Source of the DNA: Bryopsis sp. KO-2023
Lineage: Eukaryota; Chlorophyta; Ulvophyceae; Bryopsidales; Bryopsidaceae
Direction of reading: 5' to 3'
NCBI GenBank assembly: GCA_030272585.1
Contig: BSYQ01000012.1
Location: 2,976,001 to 3,040,000 of the forward strand
Length of the DNA: 64,000 nt
The position numbers were made by a program, and so were the translations under genes. The notes under the pieces are model-generated. The model saw only the letters and a program-made list of their open reading frames with translations. It ran no database searches and was not told the DNA's origin. Positions within the stretch are counted from its first letter, which is position 1, and each line of letters starts with the position of its first letter. Below, one piece after another: positions 55,701 to 64,000 of this stretch.

Positions 55701-56553
55701 TTGGTGGAGACATGTGGCAGCTCAGTATGCAGCAAGGAGCTTCAACTCTGAGGAGCTGCTGAAGTGACTGGTGATCTCTTGGTTTTCAAAAGGTTGGAAA
55801 CTTCTTTTGGGAGACAGAACTTCAGTCATTCAACCTTCTTCTTTACTCCAAGACAGTTTGCATATTGTGAAAGTGGTATTTTGCTGAGTTGCAAATTTTG
55901 GCAGCAACAGTTTGTAGAGTTCTGGATTGTGGTAGTACCAGTTTGCAGGGTTGCAGACTGTGGCAATAGTTGCAGAGATAATTTGCAGACAGTGGTGGCA
56001 GTTTGCAGGTTTTCAATATGCAATTGTTGAGTTGGAAATTATGGGACACTATGAAGTTTCAGAAGTTTTGGTAGTTGCAAAATATTTGGTGTCTTTCTTT
56101 TATCATTGAAAAACGATATTTGAGCAGAAAGGTGAATTGCTGAGACTCTAAAAGCTGCAGCAGATTTTTGCTATTTTTCTGTTGGCTTCTCAAATAGTCA
56201 ATATTAAAATCTATGGAGTTTATAGGCTGCAGAAAGGAATTGAATTTTGTTCAGTAGCACATTACAATTCCGAAAGGGAAGTTCTTCGGTTTTCTTATTT
56301 GTGTTATTGGGATTTTTCTGAGTAGTTTTCTAGGCAATTCAGAGGTATGCTCCAGAATGTTGAGAAAGAAGCATATATTTTTCGAAAGGATATTTTTAGT
56401 TGGTCAGTCCTTCCAAAAGGTGTTTGGTAGTTGGCAAGATGGGATAGCAACTTTTCAAACTGAACTTTGAGGCAGAAGTTCCTTTGGGTATTTGAAATCC
56501 AAGGGACAAGGTTGTTATAAGTCTCTTAGGGCAGTAAGGGACTACTGCCAACT

Positions 56554-56566
56554 AGATGGGGAGGAA
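56554..56566 (+). other. Polypurine tract of the 9.2 kb element
   Basis: GATGGGGAGGAA-type purine run directly before the 3' LTR start at 56567. Confidence 0.65.
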
Positions 56567-57216
56567 TGTAGTGATTCGGCAGAATCAAAGGCGATTCAGG
56601 CAGACCTGCAGGCTTGCAGAACTGGCGGTGATTGGGCTGACAGATTAGGCTGCAGGTTGACTGCTATGATTCTGCAGAAGCAGGAATGGTTCAGGTCCTT
56701 CAGACCTGCAGACTAAAGGACTGGTAGTCAGCAGATTGGCAGACTGACGAAGTGGCAGAGTAGTCGGGCTGACAGGGTTGCTGATGGCAGACAGGTGCTG
56801 GCAGCGTTGCAGAACGTGGGCTGCAGAGCTGGCAGGCACAAGGTTCTAGAAGGTCTTAGGTGGCAGACTCAGGACCGCAGTACCGTGCAAGGTGTCTGAG
56901 GCTGCATGTCATGAAAGGGGACTGAAAGGAACTTGGTAGTTTGATGGTCTGCAACACTGATGCAGACTGATGTTATGGCTTAGGATCAGTTTGGATCAGG
57001 GTTGGAAGAAACGGTATAAGTTGTTGGGGTTTGGACATTCTTGTAACTTAACCTAACCTTAGTTTGGAACCTGATCTCTCCTTGAACCTTGCTAGGTTCA
57101 AGTGTCTCTCCCATGGTCGTTCAATAGAACGGCAGTTCAGACTGGCAGACCGGCAGGGTCGCAGTCTTCAGTGTATTGAAGCAGAAAAAGCGAATCTGCA
57201 GGGCAGATTCGTTACA
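56567..57216 (+). repeat. 3' LTR of the 9.2 kb element
   Basis: 650 bp partner of 48017-48666, followed by the TCACC target duplication. Confidence 0.92.
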
Positions 57217-57378
57217 TCACCCAAAATAAATTATTTTCCATACAAATACCAAAAATATTGATGCTGGCATCTTCCCCGAGCCGATCCCTGAGCTCCACCG
57301 AAAAAAACTTTTTCGAGGAGTCCCCGGCTGAGGTAGAACCTCGAATCTCGATTCCCATGGGCCCATTCACATCCCAAT
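57217..57378 (-). pseudogene. 5' part of the disrupted host exon
   Basis: Acceptor TTTTCAG at complement 57379 opens a frame beginning WDVNGPMGIEIRGSTSAGDS and continuing KKFFSVELRDRLGEDASINI. It stays open to the insertion point and, across the element, into complement(47892-48011). Further upstream exons on the minus strand are expected beyond the solo LTR but could not be assigned. Protein family not recognised; the hydrophobic second half suggests a membrane protein. Confidence 0.55.
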
Positions 57379-57424
57379 CTGAAAACCAGAAATAAAAATA
57401 AAATAAAAATTTAGGATAGTTAAT

Positions 57425-58065
57425 TGTAACGAATCTGCCCCTGCAGATCGCTTTTTCTGCTTCAATACACTGAAGACTGCGACCCTGCCGGTCTGCCAGT
57501 CTGAACTGCCGTTCTATTGAACGACCATGGGAGAGACACTTGAACCTAGCAAGGTTCAAGGGCGAGATCAGGTTCCAAACTAAGGTTACAAGAATGTCCA
57601 AACCCCAACAACTTATACCGTTTCTTCCAACCCTGATCCAAACTGATCCTAAGCCATAACATCAGTCTGCATCACTGTTGCAGACCATCAAACTACCAAG
57701 TTCCTTTCAGTCCCCTTTCATGACATGCAGCCTCAGACACCTTGCACGGTACTGCGGTCCTGAGTCTGCCACCTAAGACCTTCTAGAACCTTGTGCCTGC
57801 CAGCTCTGCAGCCCACGTTCTGCAACGCTGCCAGCACCTGTCTGCCATCAGCAACCCTGTCAGCCCGACTACTCTGCCACTTCGTCAGTCTGCCAATCTG
57901 CTGACTACCAGTCTATCAGTCTGCAGGTCTAAAGGACCTGAGCCATTCCTGCTTATGCCGAATCATAGCAGTCAACCTGCAGCCTAATCTGTCAGCCCAA
58001 TCACTGCCAGTTCTGCAAGCCTGCAGGTCTGCCTGAATCGCCTTTGATTCTGCCGAATCCTTACA
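57425..58065 (-). mobile_element. Solo LTR of the same family, inverted
   Basis: 641 bp reverse-complement copy of the 650 bp LTR, TGTAACGAATCTGC to GAATCCTTACA, with its own 5 bp target duplication TTAAT at 57420-57424 and 58066-58070. It has several differences from the LTRs of the full element, so it is an older, independent insertion reduced by LTR-LTR recombination. Confidence 0.88.
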
Positions 58066-58070
58066 TTAAT

Positions 58071-58809
58071 GTAGTCAGACATCCCACACACATACGTAAC
58101 ACTGAAATGTTCATGCAACACAATATTGTTCTTATTTAAACCACGGGTAAACCAGACACCTCTTGCACCTCAGTAAGCAAACATGCCGTGCCCTAATCTC
58201 ATAAAACCATATACCCCACACCCTGCAATGTGTCAATCAATCGCGTAGCTCCCAGTTATCCACTCCTCAACATATATATTGGATAGAATTCCACCACCAG
58301 AGACTGCATAGACTGCGGCGGCGGGACAAGGCCTCACCACTAGGAAGGCCCAGAGCACCGAGCATCAACAAGGGCGATCGAGCGCTGTGACATATCTTTT
58401 CTTCCTCGCGGTCGTTGCTTGAGCTTCCCTGAGCTACGTACAATTCCCCCAAGTCTACACAGTCGCCCCTGTCTTGCGGTGCCACCTGCGGCGCCTCTGG
58501 TAATCACCTCTCCACCTGCCACGATCGTCAGCTGATAAGTTTTCGGGGCAATGTTTTTGGGAGCCTCTTTGGTGGATCTCGATGGGGCCTCTTCGTTTTC
58601 AGTCCAAAGCTTTGTATTCTCCACCTCATTATTTTTGGGGGGAAGAAAAAAGGATCAGAGGCGCAGTGGACGGCGCAGTTATGCGACTCAGGAATGAAAA
58701 ATACTTTCAGAAGTCGCGACGAGGTCATTTTTTCGTGTCACCAGCGGGGACGGCATAAGCTAAAGCCTCTGAAAACTTCGATCCCCTCCTTTGCAGCTCA
58801 TGCCGATGC
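58071..58809. other. Region upstream of the disrupted gene
   Basis: The GC-rich part (58260-58760) has minus-strand coding-like frames (for example KTYQLTIVAGGEVITRGAAG), perhaps an upstream exon or promoter of the disrupted gene. No start or splice chain could be fixed. Confidence 0.3.
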
Positions 58810-59226
58810 ATGCTCCAGCTGACATTTGCTGTGGCAATTGCTGAGACATTTGCTGGGAGGATTGAGACCAATTTTACTGCACGCTATATTGCAGGAATCT
58901 TTTTGGGGATATCATTCTTCGAGGGTTTGGAAGTGGAAGCGGGCAAAAGTGATCAAGATATGATCAAGTGTGTGTTTTGGGAGTTATGGTTAGGAGATTA
59001 CGACCGAACGTTGACTGAGAGTGAACCTGGAGGTCGTGGTAACTGTGGGGATAAAAGGGGAGCCGCTTTCTTCGACCTTACAAAGCGGCCTGGGTGTCAT
59101 TCATTTTCTAACGAAAATGAAAATATAATGTTCATAACTTCTCACACAGACCTCGGATGGATCTCAAACAACTTTCAAATGATAGGAAATGTTTTTTCCT
59201 TGCGATTAGACATCTCAAATATGTAA
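58810..59226 (+). CDS. Unrecognised 138 aa intronless ORF
   Basis: ATG 58810 to TAA 59226. The start is hydrophobic (MLQLTFAVAIAETFAGRIET) and could act as a signal peptide or anchor; the rest is soluble with no motif known to me. It overlaps no better candidate, but length alone is weak evidence. Confidence 0.3.
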   Translation: MLQLTFAVAIAETFAGRIETNFTARYIAGIFLGISFFEGLEVEAGKSDQDMIKCVFWELWLGDYDRTLTESEPGGRGNCGDKRGAAFFDLTKRPGCHSFSNENENIMFITSHTDLGWISNNFQMIGNVFSLRLDISNM

Positions 59227-59916
59227 ATTAATCAAGTCATAAGAAAGTTATGACAGATTTCACTATTTTTTTAATACTCGCGTTTTTGCGTATTTTTACC
59301 ATCACCCTATTAAACAGTATTACGTATTGTGACGTCTTGGAAAAAGAAAGAGGACATGTGTGAGGGAATGGAAAGGAGGGGTAGAATCCGAAGTCAAGTT
59401 GAAATTGCGGAAAGTGAGTCTTTTTGGATAATTCACTTTCTGTTTTTTTTTTAATGATTTAAGCTCTTTATTGTTTATTTATTTATTTATTGTTTGTTTA
59501 TTGTTTGTTTGCTTATCGTTTGTTTGTTTTTTTAATCTCAATTCTTCTGTTGAATACAGAAACATCCATAGAAAAATCCACAGAAAAATCCAGAATCTAG
59601 TAGAAGCAGTGCTGGAATCGAACCAGCAAGAATTCATCCAAGACTGCTTACCCACAGAAAAATCCAGAAAATGTCCATGGTCATTCTTGTCCAACCCCAC
59701 TCAGCCGAATCTAGTGCAGGAATCGCATCCCCTGTCCAAGAACTTTCTTTTTTTCCATCGCATTCACCCCTCACCCTCACCTTTTCTGTTCTGAAACAGG
59801 GTTTCGACATGTCAAACGCTTCTACTCTTGCCATTTCTCTACATGCCTTGTGCGAAAGGGAGGGAAAAGGGGGTTGGATTTGAGGAGGGAAGATTGATGA
59901 GCTTATTCTGAGCAAA
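59227..59916. repeat. Simple-repeat-rich spacer
   Basis: (TTTATTTG)n-like repeats near 59470-59530 and repeated AGAAAAATCCA words near 59570-59670. Nothing else recognised. Confidence 0.5.
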
Positions 59917-60834
59917 ATGATATATCTTAAAACAGAATTCAGCTCTGTGATCGACTACCTTCGCGCCACACTTCATGCGGACTCCTTTTCTTACAGCGAT
60001 TTTCTCTTGGCGAACCTGCAAGGGAAGAAAGGCACATCTTCAAGCTTGGGTGAAACACTTCTTTCATCTCAAGATGAAATGATTGAAAACAAACAAATAG
60101 TGACAGCAAACAACCTTGTGAAGAACTTGTCCACGGGGGAAGCACTCAGGAAATGGGCGTGCGTCGTTGGAAGGAACATCGGCGTCTTGGAAAATGGGAC
60201 AATAACAGTTTCTCCCTCGTTTCCAGGACATTTCAATGTGTCGATAAAGACAGAAAAGGGGCAGAAAAAATCAGTTGCGAAAAATATATATCCGGGGTTC
60301 CAATTTTGGCCGGGAGACAGCAAAATCGGTTATCCTATCCAGCTGCACAACAAATTTTTCCGTCCAATTATCCTAACCAAGAACGGAGAGTTGCTGCAAC
60401 TAGAGGCAGTAAGGGAAGAATTTGAGGGGATTATCTTTGAAAGGGGTGACAATGGGTTGGTGATCAAGAGAACAATACCCATCTTGACTATGGAAAAGAC
60501 TAAGCCTTCCTGGAGGAGAGGAACTACTATGCGAACAAGAATCAAGGAAATGAAATACATATTTCATGCACTGCATGCATTGGAGTCTAATGGGTATGGG
60601 TTTTTTTGGAGGGTGTTTTTTTTCAACGGAAACTGAATGTGTGTGTTTTTTTTCAGCTTACCTTGCCTTTTGCCCACTTGCAGGGATGCAGACGCAATGT
60701 CGAGCTTGTGGGAAGAATACAACAAGGCCAACCAATCCTCCACAAGTAAACGGCTCCCAGCACTGGCAAGGTTCCTGGAGAAAACGAAAACAGCCATTGG
60801 GACAACACCACATCAATACGAAACTATTTTTTAG
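59917..60834 (+). CDS. Unrecognised two-exon protein, about 275 aa
   Basis: Exons 59917-60593 and 60684-60834 (TAG) join in phase 2 with a GT donor and the T/C-rich acceptor TTGCCCACTTGCAG. The first exon is a 225-codon open frame with balanced composition (FNVSIKTEKGQKKSVAKNIY, PILTMEKTKPSWRRG); the second ends RFLEKTKTAIGTTPHQYETI. A CTTAAAACAG just after the ATG could instead be an acceptor, so the true start may be upstream. No domain recognised. Confidence 0.5.
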
Positions 60835-61274
60835 TATTTTTTATTTCCTTGTGAAGAACTGGGGAGGGAAATGAAGATGTGCATTACGTGACGAAGTGAT
60901 CAGAATCAACAGAAATAATAACTCAATTTTTGTTTGCCTTTTTTCGAATGACGAAACTGAGGTGCCACCTTCCAGATTCACGTTCATGGTATCTTGGCAC
61001 TCTATTTCAAAAACATTTTGGGGAAATTTTAAGGGATATCCCTGAAATGTCGTGTACACCCTCTGAAACACTCTTTCAAGTTTTTGATGTGGAAAAAATC
61101 AAAATCCACCCACTGGGGTTATTTTTTTCTGAAGCAGTATCCACCCACTAGTGGAATGATTGTCTGAAACAAAAGCGAATCATTGTCTAAAATGGGGCGC
61201 CATTAACTAAGGAAAAAAGTTCTCAAAACACTGGTTGTGAAAACATACTTACATGGAGATATTCGCCTCATTTT
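60835..61274. other. Spacer between convergent genes
   Basis: A/T-rich 3' flanks of the 59917-60834 gene and the minus-strand AAA-like gene. No gene seen. Confidence 0.5.
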
Positions 61275-62810
61275 CTATCCATCCGTGCGCGACGCCACTA
61301 CGACAGCTCCGTTGAGAATAAGGCCAGCAAGCTTCAAGTCCCAACCTATGTTGCACAAGAAAAACAAACCAGGGAATTAAAAAACACAAAAGGGGGTCCA
61401 AAACAACAAACCCCAGCAAAATTTAAACAATATAGATATATACAAATATATGTCTATATGCAAAAAGAGAGAGAGAGAGAGATTGCCACTTTTTTTCACA
61501 CTGCTTGCAAGGTGCTCTCACCGAAAGACTTGATGATTTTCTCCAACCTCATTATTCGGTACAGAGCCTCTTGCCTCAAGTAGACAAAGCACAGAGTGTC
61601 ATGGGAGCAAGCAATCGCCTGGCTGCCAGTCGAATGCACACTTTCCTTCGCCCCAACTTCTTCATTTCCAGGCAAACACTGCGCCAGAGTCTTGGACCAG
61701 TACCTCTTCAACCCCAAATCACTTTGCTTGTGTTTGTTAGAATCGCGAGGGGTTTCGGCTGTCGATCCGGTGGCTTCTGGTGCTACTCGGATCCGGGGAT
61801 CCCTACAGGGAGGGGGAGGGGTGGAACTCACTTGTTCAACACATGGCAAGCTGGTTTCTGGCGGGCAGAAAACTCCATGCGGAACTGCGACATCGTTCCT
61901 GCTCAGATTCACCCCCGGCCATGCCCTGATCTGATCGAACACTTCGTCCTCATCCTAAGTACCAAACCTGATTAGCGCACAGAAAAGTTGCAACCAGCAA
62001 TAAAACGACATGCGGAAGTATGGTGCATTTGAACGCAACCACAAACAATCAGCCTTCAAGTCCTACACAAACCAAAGAAAGCCTCCAAACACAAGTTTGC
62101 ATATACCCTCTGTGATGGTTCTTGGCGCTGACACAGCCTGGCAAATTCTACCCCCATTACCACAATGCATGGAATCTGGAATTCGCACAGAACAGACCTT
62201 AGGAGAGCGTTCTGCTTCACATCGTTGCAGTTTGGGGCACGAGGATTGCAGTGTGCAAAGATATCACAGGTCGAGACTGTGTGGGCATTGAACAACCAAG
62301 AACAGAGGTCGGGGGGTCACGAGAATGAGAAATCAGAAGGGGGCAAATTTAGACATGACGAATTATGATCGATGGGGACTGGGTAGCGGGGTTGAGATTC
62401 TTATCGAGTTTGGCATGTCGCCAACTCTCTGTTTTGTTCACCTTGTATTGTTGTTTATTTCCTCTACGAAAGGAAGAAGCTTTTTTTTGCATGTAAATGG
62501 ACAAAATTTGAGAAGAAAGTGCTACACATTGTACATGATAATCAGCCACAAAAGCCAAACTGAAAAAAGGTGAGAAGAAAAACCATACCTGTCAACTCCG
62601 GATGTCGCAAGCAGAAGCACTGGTGAAAGATCAACACAGTGCACAGGAATATCATCCATTCTGTCCAATACAGCACGTGCCAGCAGCTTCACTCCATTGT
62701 TACTACTCCGACAAAGCATAACCGGGCTGTCCTGCACAACCTTGCCATCACCCCCTGGAAACTTGAATTCTCGATCGAATCAACCAGGCCGTCTCAATGC
62801 AGCGTCCAAA
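61275..62810 (-). pseudogene. AAA-ATPase-like gene fragment with in-frame TGA
   Basis: Four minus-strand segments: 62810-62589, 62276-62107, 61954-61522 and 61345-61275 (TAG). The first carries LDAALRRPG-stop-FDREFKFP, the AAA arginine-finger motif (RPGRFDRE) with TGA (62782-62780) in place of the Arg codon. It continues SNNGVKLLARAVLDRMDDIP, resembling a degenerate second AAA P-loop as in ATAD2-type proteins. The last three segments chain in phase; the first-to-second join does not, so an exon is missing or the gene is decayed. The region upstream shows no AAA1 core. The family beyond AAA is uncertain. Confidence 0.45.
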
Positions 62811-62894
62811 CTGTCCACATTGTTGAAAGTTCAATCAGAAATTGGAATTGAAATTTCACCACGAATCAGGATATCAGAAAACTATTGGGAGCTT

Positions 62895-63180
62895 CCCCCT
62901 TCCAGACTACCATCATGCAAATGCATGCAAGAACAAGGGAAGAGAAGAGAAGTATCCCAAACAAAGCTCAAAACAAGCCCAAAACAGTCCCCCCATCCCC
63001 CCTCACCCTTCCCTTCATGCTGGCACCAGTTGCAAGTAACTTTTTCTATGGAAGGATTTCCCCCTTCCAGACTACCATCGCGCGAGTGCATTACAATAAC
63101 AAGGGGAGACAAGAGAAGTATCCGAGATAAAGACCAAGCACAACATAGTCCCCCCTCACCCTTCCCTCCAGTAGCAAGCA
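62895..63180. repeat. Diverged tandem duplication (about 165 bp unit)
   Basis: CCCCTTCCAGACTACCATC occurs at about 62896 and 63060, each followed by related AAGAGAAGTATCC and CCCCTCACCCTTCCCT blocks. Lies just upstream of the AAA-like fragment. Confidence 0.7.
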
Positions 63181-63522
63181 ACCGCGGACCCGCGGCTGCA
63201 TTTCGAACGTCCGCAACCCCAGCGCGCTCCGCCGTCCGCTGTTCGCGCTCCGTCGTTCCCGCACGCCCCACCGCCCTCCCGCGCGGTGCGCGACCTCGGC
63301 GGGGGGAAATGGGGGAAACGATGACGATCGGGCGTTACGGGTCCTCTCGCGCGCCCGAAGGGACTTCGACTGCAGGCGATGGGACGGCGACTGATCACGC
63401 TTTTCGGGTGGATGGCGAGGGGACGATGGGACTTGCCACACACGTCAGGCGTGATTAATCACGCCTCATCCCTCCCCCAAGCGTGATCAGCGAGTTATGG
63501 ATTGCGCCAAAACCTGGTCCAA
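63181..63522. promoter_or_regulatory. GC/CpG-rich promoter with 20 bp perfect palindrome
   Basis: Strongly GC-rich block before ATG 63523. It contains a GGGCGTTACGGG (63331), a perfect palindrome AGGCGTGATTAATCACGCCT at 63447-63466, and flanking GATCACGC (63391) and GCGTGATC (63481) copies, suggesting clustered binding sites for a dimeric regulator. Confidence 0.5.
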
Positions 63523-64000
63523 ATGAACACCCCGAAAAATACCACTTCCTGGTCATTGTACACTTCACATGAACCCTTCGCGTCAGACCTGCACGCATCG
63601 TCCCCATGTCGCACCGTCCTCCCCACGACCGACGACGAGACCCCGAGCTCGGGACGCATGCTCGCCGAGCTCGAAACTCGTGACACCAGAAACGGGCGTA
63701 TTATTTTGTCTTCCAAACCAGCGTTTTCGCTTGCACCAATGGCGGAGACTTCGAAAAGGTGAGATATGTGTGCGCTCTTTTGGATAGTCAATATTCAGGA
63801 TCTTTCTTCGCTCCTGACCGCGTGCGTTTCCCCTCGACAGCGGTGCAAAAAGGCGAACTCGACGACGATTAAAAAAGGCGAACAAGGCTCTAGTCGAAGC
63901 TTCGACAGGTTGTGGAGCATTTATGTGGATGCACTACAACCTGGGGACGTCTTTCCACGCAGGTTGCAACCCTGCGCTGAGAAGTTCGTTGGAAGGACGA
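63523..64000 (+). CDS. Unrecognised Arg-rich protein, 5' part (runs off window)
   Basis: Exons 63523-63758 and 63841 to the edge join in phase 2 (AAAAG/GTGAGA to CCCTCGACAG). The first exon starts MNTPKNTTSWSLYTSHEPFA; the second opens with a basic GAKRRTRRRLKKANKALVEA and is still open at 64000. No family recognised. Confidence 0.5.

Larger units (their letters stand above)
48017..57216 (+). mobile_element. Large non-autonomous LTR retrotransposon (LARD-like, 9.2 kb)
   Basis: Two 650 bp LTRs (TGTAGTGATT...CGTTACA) differing at one noticed base bracket 7.9 kb of internal DNA, with a 5 bp target duplication TCACC at 48012-48016 and 57217-57221. A PBS follows the left LTR and a purine tract precedes the right one, fixing plus orientation. 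The interior has no frame longer than about 130 codons and no RT, protease or integrase motif, so proteins must come from another element. The interior is C-poor on the plus strand and rich in CAG, TTTTCAG and GCGCAG words. Confidence 0.9.

Noticed and set aside
48017..58065. CRISPR-like array suggested by repeated CAG-rich words
   Set aside because: Repeat units vary in length and sequence, there are no regular spacers, and the host is a eukaryote; the repeats are LTRs and decayed tandem DNA.

Overview
The window is nuclear DNA of an intron-rich eukaryote. Genes are split by GT-AG introns of about 180 bp to several hundred bp with long T-runs before the acceptor, and spacers are full of homopolymers. 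The nuclear SPD1/Ycf45-type plastid ATPase (30427-35540) and the plant-type nucleotidyltransferase-family gene (18455-21960) point to a photosynthetic protist or alga. A chlorarachniophyte-like or other secondary-plastid alga would fit, but that is a guess. No rRNA, tRNA or CRISPR array was recognised.

Layout. 1-6711: an intronless adrenodoxin/ferredoxin reductase on the minus strand, divergent from RCC1-repeat exons that splice in phase into a carbohydrate sulfotransferase; the two may form one fused gene. 7624-16928: a ten-exon malic-enzyme-family gene (minus) whose catalytic residues are largely lost, sharing a 367 bp promoter with an eight-exon organellar-type asparaginyl-tRNA synthetase (plus). 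18455-21960: a poly(A)-polymerase/OAS1-like nucleotidyltransferase with a degenerate active site. 23943-29946: a complete Ty3/gypsy-type LTR retrotransposon (minus) with identical 274 bp LTRs, a TSD, intact Gag-Pro and Pol frames, and a textbook -1 frame-shift signal. 30427-35540: the ten-exon SPD1/Ycf45 ATPase with R3H-like C-terminus. 37023-38380: a small tail-anchored protein of unknown function. 40036-45562: an eight-exon minus-strand membrane protein of unknown function whose exon phases chain perfectly.

46500-58100 is transposon-shaped. A 9.2 kb non-autonomous LTR element (48017-57216, 650 bp LTRs, 5 bp TSD, PBS, PPT, no coding capacity) has landed inside a minus-strand host gene. An inverted solo LTR of the same family with its own TSD lies 208 bp further on. 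Both LTR elements carry the same 12-nt primer-binding site, so they probably prime from the same tRNA.

58100-64000 holds less certain genes: an unrecognised two-exon ORF (59917-60834), a minus-strand AAA-ATPase-like fragment with an in-frame TGA in its arginine-finger motif (61275-62810), and the 5' part of an Arg-rich gene running off the right edge (63523 onward). All exon models come from reading frames and splice signals by eye; no database search was run.
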